This document shows, one piece after another, positions 19,826 to 30,397 of a DNA stretch of 64,000 bases. Every line of letters begins with the position of its first letter. The first letter of the stretch is position 1. The notes under the pieces were generated by a model. It was given only the letters and a program-made list of their open reading frames with translations, made no database searches and was not told the DNA's origin. Source of the DNA: Falsirhodobacter sp. alg1 (lineage in GTDB: Bacteria > Pseudomonadota > Alphaproteobacteria > Rhodobacterales > Rhodobacteraceae); assembly GCF_000739715.2 (NCBI RefSeq), contig NZ_BBJC02000004.1:226831-290830 (forward strand), read 5' to 3'. The translations under genes and the position numbers were made by a program.

Positions 19826-21310
19826 GTGCCGTCCAACGCCATGTCCCTTACCCGCCGCAACAAGATCACCCGCTCGATGACTGCCATCGGTCTTGCAGGC
19901 ACGCTTGCTTTCGGCGCATTGCCAATGGCAACGCTTCCCGCCGCTGCACAGGATGCACCGGCCAGTTTCGCTGACCTTGCCCAGAAAATCAGCCCGTCGG
20001 TGGTCAATATCACCACGACGACGACGGTCGCGGCCAATACCGACCGTCGACCGATCATTCCCGAAGGTTCGCCGTTCGAGGATTTCTTCCGCGACTTCAT
20101 GGACCCGCGTGGCCAGCAACCGCAGGAGTCGCATCGCGCCGAAGCGCTCGGGTCCGGTTTCGTCATTTCCGAGGACGGCTATATCGTCACAAACAACCAC
20201 GTGATCGAAAATGCCGATGACATCCAGATCGAGTTCTTTTCCGGTGAAAAGCTGACGGCCAAGCTGATCGGTACCGATACCAGCACCGATATTGCGCTGC
20301 TGAAGGTCGATAGCGACAAGCCACTGCCTTTCGTGCCCTTCGGCGACAGTGACCGGATGCGCGTAGGTGACTGGGTTCTGGCAATGGGGAACCCGCTGGG
20401 GCAGGGCTTCTCGGTTTCGTCGGGGATCGTATCGGCGCGAAACCGTGCGCTGCAAGGCACCTATGACGATTACATCCAGACTGATGCCGCGATCAACCGC
20501 GGAAACTCGGGCGGGCCGCTGTTCAACATGCAGGGGCAGGTTATCGGTGTGAACACGGCCATCCTGTCGCCCAACGGCGGTTCGATCGGTATCGGCTTCT
20601 CCATGGCGTCCAGTGTCGTGCAGAAGGTCGTCGACCAGCTTCGTGAATTCGGCGAAACCCGCCGCGGCTGGCTGGGCGTGCAGATTCAGGATGTGACGCC
20701 GGATGTGGCCGAAGCGATCGGACTGGCCAATGCCAAAGGGGCGCTGATTACCGATGTTCCCGATGGCCCCGCCAAGGATGCAGGCATCCAGTCGGGTGAC
20801 ATCGTCACCTCCTTTGCAGGTAACGAGGTAACGGATACCCGTTCGCTTGTGAATCGCGTGGCGGATGCCCCCATCGGGCAATCGGTTCCGATCACCGTCA
20901 TGCGCGATGGCCGCAGCCAGACGCTGAACGTGACACTGGGCCGTCGTGAGGAAGCCGAAAGCGCCAGCGCGGGCCGCGGAAACAACCAGCAAGCCCCCCA
21001 GACCGAGGGTGAATTGCTGGGAATGAACGTCACCGCCCTGACGCCCGATATGGCACAAGAGCTTGGCCTGTCCCCCGATGCAACCGGTCTGGCCGTGACA
21101 CGTGTGGACGAGATGGCCGATGCATTCAGCAAGGGCCTGCGTTCGGGCGATGTGATTACCGAGGCGAACCAAGCGCCTATCCGGTCTGTCTCCGACCTGA
21201 AGGACGGGATCGAGGCCGCGAAAGAGGCCGGGCGCAAGTCCATCCTGTTGCTGATCCGCCGTGACGGCGCGCCCCGCTTTGTCGCACTGCCGCTTGACGA
21301 AGCGAACTGA
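19826..21310 (+). CDS. degP: Periplasmic serine protease/chaperone, DegP (HtrA/Do) family
   Basis: A 494-residue Do-family protease. It has a signal peptide (about residues 1-41, cleavage near AAAQDAP), a trypsin-like domain with catalytic H125 (NNHVIENAD), D155 (TDIALLKVD) and S228 (RGNSGGPL), and two PDZ domains. The family degrades or refolds damaged envelope proteins. The GTG at 19826 has AAGGAG 7 nt upstream, which favours it over the ATG at 19841. It follows hflKC, a common order in Rhodobacterales, and is closed by its own terminator. DegQ/MucD-like naming is equally possible. Confidence 0.93.
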   Translation: MPSNAMSLTRRNKITRSMTAIGLAGTLAFGALPMATLPAAAQDAPASFADLAQKISPSVVNITTTTTVAANTDRRPIIPEGSPFEDFFRDFMDPRGQQPQESHRAEALGSGFVISEDGYIVTNNHVIENADDIQIEFFSGEKLTAKLIGTDTSTDIALLKVDSDKPLPFVPFGDSDRMRVGDWVLAMGNPLGQGFSVSSGIVSARNRALQGTYDDYIQTDAAINRGNSGGPLFNMQGQVIGVNTAILSPNGGSIGIGFSMASSVVQKVVDQLREFGETRRGWLGVQIQDVTPDVAEAIGLANAKGALITDVPDGPAKDAGIQSGDIVTSFAGNEVTDTRSLVNRVADAPIGQSVPITVMRDGRSQTLNVTLGRREEAESASAGRGNNQQAPQTEGELLGMNVTALTPDMAQELGLSPDATGLAVTRVDEMADAFSKGLRSGDVITEANQAPIRSVSDLKDGIEAAKEAGRKSILLLIRRDGAPRFVALPLDEAN

Positions 21311-21325
21311 TCCGGAAAGGCCGCC

Positions 21326-22308
<983 letters not shown>

Positions 22309-22363
22309 CCACCCAAGATGGCCTTTGCAGGATCCGGTTTCAAGATTGGACTCTGTTCGTTGA

Positions 22364-23470
22364 ATGTTCCATGATGCCGCCATGGGACCAACTGACGAAA
22401 CCGTGCCCTCGGGGCTTCGTACACGCGCGCGTGCGGCGACCAGCAATGCCACAGGGCGGTATGAAACATGCAGCCGTACGAATTTCGATGACGGCTGGGA
22501 AATGGCCGAAGACGAACGGCTGCTGCGTACGGAAGTTACCTTCGAGCGTCCCCGGTCCGCCATAAGCTATAACCGTTCTCCCGATTTGCCGTTCGACCGG
22601 TCTATCAATCCGTATCGCGGGTGCGAACATGGCTGCATCTATTGCTTTGCACGGCCGACGCATGCCTATCTGAACCTGTCGGCGGGCCTTGATTTCGAGA
22701 CGCGGCTGATTGCCCGGCCCGGCATTGCAGCGGTGCTGGAGCAAGAGTTGCGGGCAAAATCCTACGCGCCGCGGACGATCGCGCTTGGTACCAACACCGA
22801 CCCGTACCAGCCCATCGAGGCCGCCCATCTGCTGATGCGGCAGATCCTCGAGGTTCTTTCGGTCCATAATCACCCGACGGCGATCGTCACGAAGGGCGCG
22901 ATGATTGAACGGGATATCGACATCTTGGCCCCCATGGCGGCAAAGGGACTGTTGCGGGTGGGCATATCCCTGACGACGCTGGATGACACACTTGCCCGGC
23001 GGCTGGAGCCGCGCGCCGCCGCGCCCCGGCGCAGATTGGCCGTGATCCGCCGGTTGGCCGATGCCGGCATTCCCGTGCGGGTGATGATGTCCCCGATCAT
23101 TCCCGGCCTGACAGATCATGAAATCGATCCACTGCTGGGGGCAGCGGCCAAGGCTGGGGCCACCGCCGCCAACTGGGCAATGTTGCGTTTGCCGCTGGAG
23201 GTGGCCCCCCTGTTTCGTGAATGGCTCGGGCTCCATTACCCGGATCGTGCGGCCAAGGTGATGGGGCGCATACGCGATACACATGGCGGCAAGGACTATG
23301 ATCCGGAATGGGGCAGGCGGATGCGGGGGCAGGGGATCTGGTCCGATACCATACGGGCACAGTTCGATCTGGCGATGCGGCGGCATGGTCTGGATCTGCA
23401 TCATCCGCCTATGCGGCTGGATCTGTTCCGCCCGCCCCCGCGTGCCGGCGATCAACTGTCCCTGTTCTGA
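22364..23470 (+). CDS. PA0069-family radical SAM protein
   Basis: A 368-residue radical SAM enzyme with the CxxxCxxC cluster motif at C87, C91 and C94 (YRGCEHGCIYCFARP). The conserved downstream segment LGTNTDPYQPIE is characteristic of the SplB-like/PA0069 group (Rv2578c-type), whose reaction is not established. The C terminus is basic and Pro-rich. An alternative ATG at 22382 would shorten it by 6 residues. purC follows 94 bp downstream on the same strand, but no functional link is evident. Confidence 0.88.
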   Translation: MFHDAAMGPTDETVPSGLRTRARAATSNATGRYETCSRTNFDDGWEMAEDERLLRTEVTFERPRSAISYNRSPDLPFDRSINPYRGCEHGCIYCFARPTHAYLNLSAGLDFETRLIARPGIAAVLEQELRAKSYAPRTIALGTNTDPYQPIEAAHLLMRQILEVLSVHNHPTAIVTKGAMIERDIDILAPMAAKGLLRVGISLTTLDDTLARRLEPRAAAPRRRLAVIRRLADAGIPVRVMMSPIIPGLTDHEIDPLLGAAAKAGATAANWAMLRLPLEVAPLFREWLGLHYPDRAAKVMGRIRDTHGGKDYDPEWGRRMRGQGIWSDTIRAQFDLAMRRHGLDLHHPPMRLDLFRPPPRAGDQLSLF

Positions 23471-23564
23471 TGGTTGCGGCCACACCTGCCTTGCCTTATA
23501 TCGCAGGAGAGCAGCAAGGGTGGCCGATGTGCCGCCCTGTCTGCATTTGGTTTTCGGAGTTGGT

Positions 23565-24308
23565 ATGGCGCGCCGCATAAAGGTTTACGAAGGTAAGGCC
23601 AAGATCCTGTTCGAAGGCCCCGAACCCGGCACCCTGATCCAGTACTTCAAGGATGAAGCGCAGGAACATGATGACAGCCGTCCCGAGGGGCGGGGGGTTC
23701 TGAACAACCGTCTGTCGGAATTCTTCATGACCGGGCTGAACAGTGTTGGCGTTCCCACACATTTCATCCGCCGGATGAACATGCGCGAGCAGCTTGTCCG
23801 CATGGCGGAAATGGTACCGCTGGAGGTGATGGTTCGCAACTATGCCGCTGGCGGCATTTGCGAACGGCTGGGTATTCCCGAAGGGACGCCGCTGCCGCGT
23901 CCTGTGGTCGAATACTACTTCAAGGATGAAAAGCTTGGGACTCCGCTTGTCTCCGAGGAACATATCACCGCGTTCAACTGGGCAAACCAGCAGGACCTGG
24001 ATGATATTGTCGCACTTATCCTGCGTCTGAACGATTTCCTGTCAGGCGTCATGATGGGCGTCGGTGTGCGCCTTGCGGATTTCCGCGTCGAGATCGGCCG
24101 CATCTGGGAGGGCGATTTCATGCGTCTGATCATCGCCGATGAAATTACGCCCGACAATTGCACCCTGTGGGACATGCGCGGCCTGGATAGCGAGGGGAAC
24201 CTGCGCGATCCGGGGCCGGTATCCGATATGTCCACGGAATTGGCACGGCGCTTGGGGGTTCTGCCTTCCAATGTTACGCATACTATCAAACCCACGCTTA
24301 TTAACTGA
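23565..24308 (+). CDS. purC: Phosphoribosylaminoimidazole-succinocarboxamide synthase
   Basis: A 247-residue SAICAR synthetase, step 8 of de novo purine synthesis: CAIR plus Asp plus ATP gives SAICAR. Recognisable segments are YEGKAKILFEGPEPGTL, EVMVRNYAAGG, and the C-terminal signature LRLIIADEITPDNCTLWD. Length is right for the bacterial single-domain enzyme. GGAG about 6 nt upstream of 23565 marks the start within a longer open frame. purS follows after 9 nt. Confidence 0.97.
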   Translation: MARRIKVYEGKAKILFEGPEPGTLIQYFKDEAQEHDDSRPEGRGVLNNRLSEFFMTGLNSVGVPTHFIRRMNMREQLVRMAEMVPLEVMVRNYAAGGICERLGIPEGTPLPRPVVEYYFKDEKLGTPLVSEEHITAFNWANQQDLDDIVALILRLNDFLSGVMMGVGVRLADFRVEIGRIWEGDFMRLIIADEITPDNCTLWDMRGLDSEGNLRDPGPVSDMSTELARRLGVLPSNVTHTIKPTLIN

Positions 24309-24317
24309 GGTGACTCG

Positions 24318-24557
24318 ATGAAAGCCCGCGTTCATATCATGCTCAAGGACGGCGTTCTTGACCCGCAAGGCGAAGCGGTGCGTCACGCACTGGGTACGCT
24401 TGGTTTTGCCGGTGTGGAAGGTGTCCGCCAAGGCAAGGTGATCGAATTGGATCTGGCCGCAACCGACAAGACCGCGGCCGAGGCCGAGGTTCGTGCGATG
24501 TGCGAAAAGCTTCTGGCGAATACGGTTATCGAGAAATATTCGGTCGAGATCGCCTGA
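24318..24557 (+). CDS. purS: Phosphoribosylformylglycinamidine synthase subunit PurS
   Basis: A 79-residue PurS, the small structural subunit that couples glutaminase PurQ to PurL in FGAM synthetase of alphaproteobacteria and Gram-positives. MKARVHIMLKDGVLDPQGEA and the central GVRQGKVIELDL match the family along the whole length. It is 9 nt downstream of purC. The partner purQ is 12.6 kb away at 37156, and purL is not in the window. Confidence 0.95.
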   Translation: MKARVHIMLKDGVLDPQGEAVRHALGTLGFAGVEGVRQGKVIELDLAATDKTAAEAEVRAMCEKLLANTVIEKYSVEIA

Positions 24558-24663
24558 ATGTGAAGGCTGCGGCGGGCAGAAATCCGCCGCAGATGCCATA
24601 GCCGGGTACGATTGCCCGCCTGCTTCTGTTACGCCTGAATCTCAACACGGAGAAGATGCGGAC

Positions 24664-25005
24664 ATGGCCACCAATGCCAAGACAGAGCCTTCGGCACCCG
24701 AAGATGTGCTGCACGATGGCCGGACCGTGTTCCAGCCGGCCCCCGAATTGAACCGCCCCGCACCCCTGGATGCCACAGCCGCCAGCCTTCTGGACACGCA
24801 TCTGCGCGCCATCGATACCGTTCGTATCCGTGTGCTTGGGAATGATCTGTCGCCCTCGGCCTCGGTGCAGGACTACCTGCTGGCCAAGGGGATCAGCGTC
24901 GAAGTGTCTTTGGCGGAACAGATGATTCCGCCACCACGGTCACGCTACGTTTTCCGGTATGAGGGGCGAACAGCCTTTCTGACCATCGCCCCTGATATCG
25001 ATTAA
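24664..25005 (+). CDS. Hypothetical protein (113 aa)
   Basis: I do not recognise this protein. It is a soluble, proline-rich and acidic 113-residue product without signal peptide or membrane segment. The N-terminal third looks disordered (many Pro, Ala, Asp); the C-terminal two thirds (LLDTHLRAIDTVRIRVLGND onward) look like one small alpha/beta fold ending in strand-like YVFRYEGRTAFLTIAPDID. It follows purS by 106 bp and overlaps the convergent esterase gene by 4 nt at the stops. A GGAG lies about 13 nt before the ATG, rather far. Confidence 0.65.
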   Translation: MATNAKTEPSAPEDVLHDGRTVFQPAPELNRPAPLDATAASLLDTHLRAIDTVRIRVLGNDLSPSASVQDYLLAKGISVEVSLAEQMIPPPRSRYVFRYEGRTAFLTIAPDID

Positions 25006-25769
25006 GCGTCGAGGAAGGCCATCACGGCCGCTTCGAATTCCCGTGGTGCCTCGGCATGCAGCCAGTGGCTGGCCTCGGGCAGCGTCACGATATCCGCCGC
25101 AGGGAACAGCTTGCTGATCGCAGGATGCTCCTGTTCCGTGATGTAATCCGATTTACCACCCGCAATGAACAGGGTCGGTTTCGCAAAGGGGCCTTCGGCA
25201 TCGGTCCAGCCGATGATTTTCGGAATATCCTGTTCCAGCACGTCCAGATTCAGTTTCCAGCGCGGTGGCTCTGCCTTCAGATCCAGCGATTGCAGAAAGA
25301 ACGCCCGCAGGCCGGGGCTTCCAAGTGTTTCGGCCAGTCGGCGGTCAGCTTCGCCCCGGGTGGTCAGGTCTTCCAGGTTCAACCCGCGCATGGCGTGGAT
25401 ATATTGCGTCTGGTCATGATCATAGGCGACAGGGGCGATATCCGCCACGACCAGCCGGCGCACCAAGGCAGGCTGCGTCAGTGCCAGGTGCATCACGGCC
25501 TTGCCGCCCATCGAATGGCCAAGCAGGTCCACGGGGCCGTTCCCGATCATCTCGGCCAGATCAGCGGCCATTGCGGGGTAATCATGCGTATCGAACCAAG
25601 GGCTGTCGCCATGGTTGCGCTGATCGACCAGAATGACGTCGCGGGTTTCGGACAATGTCCGCGCGATGGAATTGAAATTGCGGCCCAGACCGTAAAGCCC
25701 GTGCACGATGACAAGCGGCACGTTTCCGGAGGGGGTGCGGGCGGGGTGTGTGACTGTGTTCAGCATCAT
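25002..25769 (-). CDS. Alpha/beta-fold hydrolase (YbfF-like esterase)
   Basis: A 255-residue alpha/beta hydrolase with oxyanion segment VHGLYGLGRNF, nucleophile S86 in GHSMGG, and a C-terminal histidine in EASHWLHAEAP. The DQRNHGDSPW motif is characteristic of the YbfF/ABHD11 group, which acts on short-chain acyl esters. Its start codons (ATGATG) lie directly after the glyA terminator T-run with no ribosome-binding site or promoter room between, so expression probably depends on read-through or a promoter inside glyA. Confidence 0.87.
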   Translation of the reverse strand: MMLNTVTHPARTPSGNVPLVIVHGLYGLGRNFNSIARTLSETRDVILVDQRNHGDSPWFDTHDYPAMAADLAEMIGNGPVDLLGHSMGGKAVMHLALTQPALVRRLVVADIAPVAYDHDQTQYIHAMRGLNLEDLTTRGEADRRLAETLGSPGLRAFFLQSLDLKAEPPRWKLNLDVLEQDIPKIIGWTDAEGPFAKPTLFIAGGKSDYITEQEHPAISKLFPAADIVTLPEASHWLHAEAPREFEAAVMAFLDA

Positions 25770-25770
25770 G

Positions 25771-25795
25771 AAAAAGGGGCCTTTCGGCCCCTTCC
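25771..25795 (-). terminator. Rho-independent terminator after glyA
   Basis: On the minus strand GGGGCC-GAAA-GGCCCC is followed by TTTTT, just downstream of the glyA stop codon. The T-run ends 2 nt before the ATG of the co-directional esterase gene. Confidence 0.85.
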
Positions 25796-25799
25796 TTGT

Positions 25800-27095
25800 T
25801 CACATGTTCGGGTACAGCGGGAAGCGGGCGCAAAGGGCCTTCACTTCGGCTGCAACCTTGTCTTCGACGCTCTGGTTGGCATCTTCGCCATTGGCGGCAA
25901 GGCCATCCACCACTTCGACGATCCAGTCGGCAATCTGCCGGAACTCGGCCTCGCCAAAGCCGCGAGTGGTGCCCGCAGGGGCCCCCAGACGGATGCCCGA
26001 GGTGACGAAGGGCTTTTCCGGATCGAATGGAACGCCGTTCTTGTTGCAGGTGATATGCGCGCGGCCCAAGGCCTCCTCGGCGGCTTTGCCCGTTACTTTC
26101 TTCGGACGCAGGTCAGCCAGACACAGGTGGTTGTCGGTACCGCCGGAAACGATGTCGATCCCGCCCTTCATCAGTTGGTCGGCCATGGCCGCGGCGTTCG
26201 CCTTGACCTGTGCGGCATAGGCCTTGAACTCGGGGCGCAGCGCCTCGCCAAAGGCAACGGCCTTGGCTGCGATCACGTGCATCAACGGCCCACCCTGCAA
26301 ACCGGGGAATACGGCAGAGTTGATCTTTTTTGCCATGGCCGCATCATTGGTCATGATCATGCCGCCACGCGGTCCGCGCAAGGATTTATGCGTGGTGGTG
26401 GTCACGACATGGGCATGCGGAACGGGCGAGGGATGTACGCCACCGGCCACGAGGCCCGCGATATGCGCCATATCCACCATCAGGATTGCACCGACTTCAT
26501 CGGCGATCTCGCGGAACGCGGCCCAATCCCAGAAGCGGCTGTAGGCGGTGCCGCCGGCCACGATCAGCTTCGGTTTATGGGTCCGGGCCTTTTCACGGAT
26601 GTCATCCATGTCCAGCATATGGTCCTGCGCACGCACGCCGTAGCTGACCACGTTGAACCATTTTCCCGACATGTTGACGGGGCTGCCATGGGTCAGGTGG
26701 CCGCCGGAGTTGAGGTCGAGACCCATGAACGTGTCACCGGGTTGCAGCAGCGCCAGAAACACGGCTTGGTTCATCTGGCTGCCGGAGTTCGGCTGGACGT
26801 TCACGAACTCTGCCCCGAACAGTTCCTTGGCGCGTTCGATTGCCAGCGTTTCGGTCACATCCACATGCTGGCAGCCGCCGTAGTAGCGTTTGCCCGGATA
26901 GCCTTCGGCATATTTGTTGGTCAGGACCGAACCCTGCGCCTGCAGAACGGCAAGGGAGACGATGTTTTCGGACGCGATCAGCTCGATTTCGTCGCGCTGA
27001 CGGCCAAGTTCGTCAGTGATGGTTGCAAACAGCGCGGGATCGCTGTCGGCAAGCTGTTGGGTGAAATAGCCGGCTTCGATGTGCGGGGCGGTCAT
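25800..27095 (-). CDS. glyA: Serine hydroxymethyltransferase
   Basis: A PLP enzyme of 431 residues converting serine plus tetrahydrofolate to glycine plus 5,10-methylene-THF. The substrate segment IASENIVS (near residue 41), [15 protein letters not shown], and the PLP-lysine motif [16 protein letters not shown] (Lys near residue 237) are all intact. GGAG lies 6 nt before the second of two tandem ATGs, so 27095 is preferred over 27098. It is divergent from nadK. It ends in a clear terminator. Confidence 0.97.
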   Translation of the reverse strand: MTAPHIEAGYFTQQLADSDPALFATITDELGRQRDEIELIASENIVSLAVLQAQGSVLTNKYAEGYPGKRYYGGCQHVDVTETLAIERAKELFGAEFVNVQPNSGSQMNQAVFLALLQPGDTFMGLDLNSGGHLTHGSPVNMSGKWFNVVSYGVRAQDHMLDMDDIREKARTHKPKLIVAGGTAYSRFWDWAAFREIADEVGAILMVDMAHIAGLVAGGVHPSPVPHAHVVTTTTHKSLRGPRGGMIMTNDAAMAKKINSAVFPGLQGGPLMHVIAAKAVAFGEALRPEFKAYAAQVKANAAAMADQLMKGGIDIVSGGTDNHLCLADLRPKKVTGKAAEEALGRAHITCNKNGVPFDPEKPFVTSGIRLGAPAGTTRGFGEAEFRQIADWIVEVVDGLAANGEDANQSVEDKVAAEVKALCARFPLYPNM

Positions 27096-27232
27096 CATGC
27101 TCTCCTACGCTGTCGTTGGCGGTTGTTTACCGCAGGCGTGCGCGGGTCGGAAGGGGTGGAATTGTCCCAGTGCCGCTTTGTCCCGAACTTCGCTGCTTGA
27201 GTTTTCCGAAAGCGCGCCGCAAGACTGTCGGC

Positions 27233-28000
27233 ATGACAACCTTCAAGCGTATCCGTTTCGTCGCTAGCAACGTTCCCTCGGCCTGCGATGCCTTCGCCTG
27301 GCTGGTTGCGGCCCATGGTCAGGCAGAGCTTCACGAGGCGGATGTGATCGTCGCCCTTGGGGGGGACGGCTTCATGCTGCAGACGTTGCACGACATGCGG
27401 GAAAGCGAGCTGCCCGTTTATGGCATGAACCGTGGTACGGTCGGCTTTCTGATGAACGAATTCGCGCTGGAGGATCTGCCGGCCCGTTTGGCCGCCGCCG
27501 AGGAAGAGATCATCAACCCGCTTGTCATGCATGCCGAAACCGTAGACGGAGAGGCACGATCGGCGCTGGCAATCAATGAGGTCAGCCTGCTGCGTCAGGG
27601 GCCACAAGCCGCCCGATTGCGAATTTCCGTAGATGGCAAGGTCCGCATGGAAGAACTGGTGTGTGACGGTGCCATGCTGGCCACGCCTGCGGGGTCAACA
27701 GCCTATAACTATTCCGCGCATGGGGCGATCCTGCCCATCGGGGCGGCGGTGCTGGCGTTGACGGCGGTTGCCGCATTCCGTCCGCGCCGCTGGCGGGGCG
27801 CATTGCTGCCCAAGACCGCGGTGGTACGGCTGGATGTGATCGATCCGGCCAAGCGGCCCGTAATGGCCGATGCCGATGGCCGGTCTGTACGGAACGTGTC
27901 TTTCGTTGAGATCCGCTCCGAACCCGCGGTCCGGCATCGAATATTGTTCGATCCGGGCCACGGGCTGGAAGAGCGGTTGATCAGCGAGCAGTTCGTCTAG
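27233..28000 (+). CDS. nadK: NAD kinase
   Basis: A 255-residue ATP-NAD kinase producing NADP. It carries the catalytic GGDG motif at residues 43-46 (VIVALGGDGFMLQ), the conserved NE of LAINEV, and the second signature CDGAMLATPAGSTAYNYSA. The frame extends upstream, but the short alphaproteobacterial NadK N terminus begins at 27233. It is convergent with the malic enzyme gene, the stop codons overlapping by 4 nt: an NADP-making and an NADP-using gene tail to tail. Confidence 0.94.
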   Translation: MTTFKRIRFVASNVPSACDAFAWLVAAHGQAELHEADVIVALGGDGFMLQTLHDMRESELPVYGMNRGTVGFLMNEFALEDLPARLAAAEEEIINPLVMHAETVDGEARSALAINEVSLLRQGPQAARLRISVDGKVRMEELVCDGAMLATPAGSTAYNYSAHGAILPIGAAVLALTAVAAFRPRRWRGALLPKTAVVRLDVIDPAKRPVMADADGRSVRNVSFVEIRSEPAVRHRILFDPGHGLEERLISEQFV

Positions 28001-30276
28001 CCGTAATGCGAAACGGGCGTGCCTGCGATCGCAGACATGTTCAGCAGGCCGCGTGCCGTTACCGCAGGCGTCACGATATGCGCGCGGTTTCCCATTCCGA
28101 TCAGCAACGGGCCGACTTCCAGCGCGTTGGACTTGATCTTCAGGATATTGCGAACGCCTGATGCCGTGTCCGAATTGGCAAAGACCAGAACGTTCGCCGG
28201 CCCGTCGAACCGTGAACCGGGGAAACTGCGCGCGCGGGAGGCGGGGTCCAGCGCGGTATCGATGTGCATCTCGCCCTCATAGGTGAAATCCACATGCTTT
28301 GCGTCCAGCATTGCCAGCGCCTCACGCATCCGGCGACCGGATCCGTTATCAAGGTTGCCGAACTGCGAGGAAGAACATAGCGCCACCTTCGGCGCGATGC
28401 CGAAGCGTTTGACGTGCCGCGCCGCCCCGATCACCGTTTCGGTGATCTGCTCGGGCGTGGGTTCCGAATGGATGTGCGTATCGGCCACGAACAGCGGCCC
28501 GTCCTCCAGGATCATCAGGCTGAGGGCACCCACAGGATGCAGACCGTCGCGCGCAAGGATCTGTTCCACGTATTTCAGGTGCCACAGATACTGGCCGTAG
28601 GTGCCGCAGATCAGGCTGTCGGCTTCACCCCGGTGAACCATGGTCGCGGCAATCGCGGTGGTGTTGGTCCGCATGACCGAACGGGCAACATCGGGCGTAA
28701 CCCCCTGCCGCGCCATCAGGCCCAGATATGTTTCCCAGTAGTCGCGGTACCGCGTATCGCTTTCAGGATTCACGATGTCGAAATCCACCTCGGGGCGGAT
28801 GCTGAGCCCGGCGCGTTCCGCGCGCATCGCCACGACGTCCGGGCGCCCGATCAGGATCGGCTTGTCGCGGGTTTCTTCCAGCATGGCATTGGCGGCCCGC
28901 AGTACGCGTTCGTCCTCGCCCTCGGCGAATACGATGCGACGTGCGTGCTGGTTGGAGGCTTCGAAAACGGGGCGCATGATCAGCGAGGACCGGATCATCG
29001 ATGCATCCAGCCCGCGTTTATAGGCGTCCAGATCCTCGATCGGGCGGGCAGCAACACCGCTTTCCATCGCGGCACGGGCCACGGCGGTTGCGACCACACC
29101 CATCAGGCGCGGATCGAAGGGTTTGGGAATCAGGTAATCCGGGCCGAAGGTCAGCTGTTCACCCTGATAGGCTGCGGCTGCCTCGGCACTGGTGGTCGCG
29201 CGGGCAAGGGCGGCGATGCCCTCGATGCAGGCGATCTTCATTTCGTCGTTGATCGTGCTGGCCCCCACATCCAGCGCGCCGCGGAAAATGAACGGAAAGC
29301 AGAGGACGTTGTTGACCTGGTTCGGATAATCGGACCGGCCCGTGGCGATCAGGGCGCCGGGGCTTGCCTCGCGTGCCAGTTCGGGCAGGATTTCCGGCGT
29401 CGGGTTCGCGAGGGCGAAGATGATCGGCTTATCCGCCATCTTCGCAACCATCCCGGGCTTCAGCACGCCGGGGCCGGACAGGCCAAGGAACAGATCGGCC
29501 CCTTCGATAACCTCATCCAGCGTCCGCAGGTCGGAGTTCTGCGCATAGGCGGATTTCTGCGGCGTCATTTCTTCGGTCCGGCCCTCATAGACCAGTCCGG
29601 CAATGTCACAGAGCCATACGTTTTCGCGTTTCACGCCCAGTTTCAGCAACATGTTCAGGCAGGCAATGCCCGCGGCTCCGCCCCCGGTGGATACGACCTT
29701 GATGTCGGAAAACTTCTTGCCCGACACATGCAGCGCGTTGGTCGTGGCCGCGCCCACGACGATGGCGGTGCCGTGCTGGTCATCATGGAACACCGGAATG
29801 TTCATGCGTGCGCGGCACAGCTCCTCGACGATGAAACAGTCGGGGGCCTTGATGTCTTCCAGATTGATGGCACCAAAGGTCGGCTCCAGCGCACAGACGA
29901 TATCAGCCAGTTTGTGGGGATCGGATTCGTTCAGCTCGATATCGAAACAGTCGATATTGGCGAACTTCTTGAACAGGACGGCCTTGCCCTCCATCACCGG
30001 TTTGGATGCCAGCGCGCCGATATTGCCAAGGCCCAGAACCGCAGTCCCGTTCGAGACAACGGCCACCAGATTGCCACGCGCGGTGTAGCGGCTCGCGTCC
30101 TGCGGGTTCGCCTTGATTTCCATGCAGGCCTCGGCCACGCCGGGGGAATAGGCAAGCGCCAGATCACGGCCATTGGCAAGGGGCTTGGTTGCCCGCACCT
30201 CAAGCTTTCCGGGGCGCGGAAACTCGTGATAGTTCAGCGCGGGGTGGCGGGGTTTGTCCTGCCGCTGGTCTTCCAT
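27997..30276 (-). CDS. maeB: NADP-dependent malic enzyme fused to phosphotransacetylase-like domain
   Basis: A 759-residue MaeB-type enzyme. The N-terminal 430 residues are malic enzyme ([28 protein letters not shown], nucleotide site [19 protein letters not shown]), oxidatively decarboxylating malate to pyruvate. The C-terminal 320 residues are phosphotransacetylase-like ([16 protein letters not shown]); in this family that half is usually a regulatory, acetyl-CoA-sensing domain rather than an active Pta. GGAGG 6 nt upstream fixes the start at 30276. A perfect palindrome lies just upstream, suggesting direct transcriptional control. Confidence 0.96.
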   Translation of the reverse strand: MEDQRQDKPRHPALNYHEFPRPGKLEVRATKPLANGRDLALAYSPGVAEACMEIKANPQDASRYTARGNLVAVVSNGTAVLGLGNIGALASKPVMEGKAVLFKKFANIDCFDIELNESDPHKLADIVCALEPTFGAINLEDIKAPDCFIVEELCRARMNIPVFHDDQHGTAIVVGAATTNALHVSGKKFSDIKVVSTGGGAAGIACLNMLLKLGVKRENVWLCDIAGLVYEGRTEEMTPQKSAYAQNSDLRTLDEVIEGADLFLGLSGPGVLKPGMVAKMADKPIIFALANPTPEILPELAREASPGALIATGRSDYPNQVNNVLCFPFIFRGALDVGASTINDEMKIACIEGIAALARATTSAEAAAAYQGEQLTFGPDYLIPKPFDPRLMGVVATAVARAAMESGVAARPIEDLDAYKRGLDASMIRSSLIMRPVFEASNQHARRIVFAEGEDERVLRAANAMLEETRDKPILIGRPDVVAMRAERAGLSIRPEVDFDIVNPESDTRYRDYWETYLGLMARQGVTPDVARSVMRTNTTAIAATMVHRGEADSLICGTYGQYLWHLKYVEQILARDGLHPVGALSLMILEDGPLFVADTHIHSEPTPEQITETVIGAARHVKRFGIAPKVALCSSSQFGNLDNGSGRRMREALAMLDAKHVDFTYEGEMHIDTALDPASRARSFPGSRFDGPANVLVFANSDTASGVRNILKIKSNALEVGPLLIGMGNRAHIVTPAVTARGLLNMSAIAGTPVSHYG

Positions 30277-30292
30277 AGCGTCCTCCGAAAAC

Positions 30293-30310
30293 TGGTTTAA
30301 CATTAAACCA
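30293..30310. promoter_or_regulatory. Perfect 18-bp palindrome upstream of maeB (candidate operator)
   Basis: TGGTTTAA-CA-TTAAACCA reads the same on both strands apart from the 2-nt centre. It is 17 bp upstream of the maeB start codon on its strand and about 90 bp upstream of cdd on the other. The AT-rich arms stand out in GC-rich DNA. This is the size and symmetry of a dimeric repressor site (GntR, LacI or TetR types all possible). The regulator is not identifiable here. Confidence 0.6.
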
Positions 30311-30397
30311 TCTGTTGCAGGGCACAACCCGCCTATGGCGTACTTGCATCCCGACTGTCGCGGCCCCACACTTGCCCCGAACCATACGAGGTGTGCA

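Noticed and set aside
25056-27200. A 714-codon open frame antisense to the esterase and glyA
   Set aside because: Same reason: it spans two convincing genes and a terminator, and its translation is His/Gln/Arg-rich without family resemblance.
28414-30300. A 628-codon open frame antisense to the malic enzyme
   Set aside because: Shadow of maeB; no domain and atypical composition.
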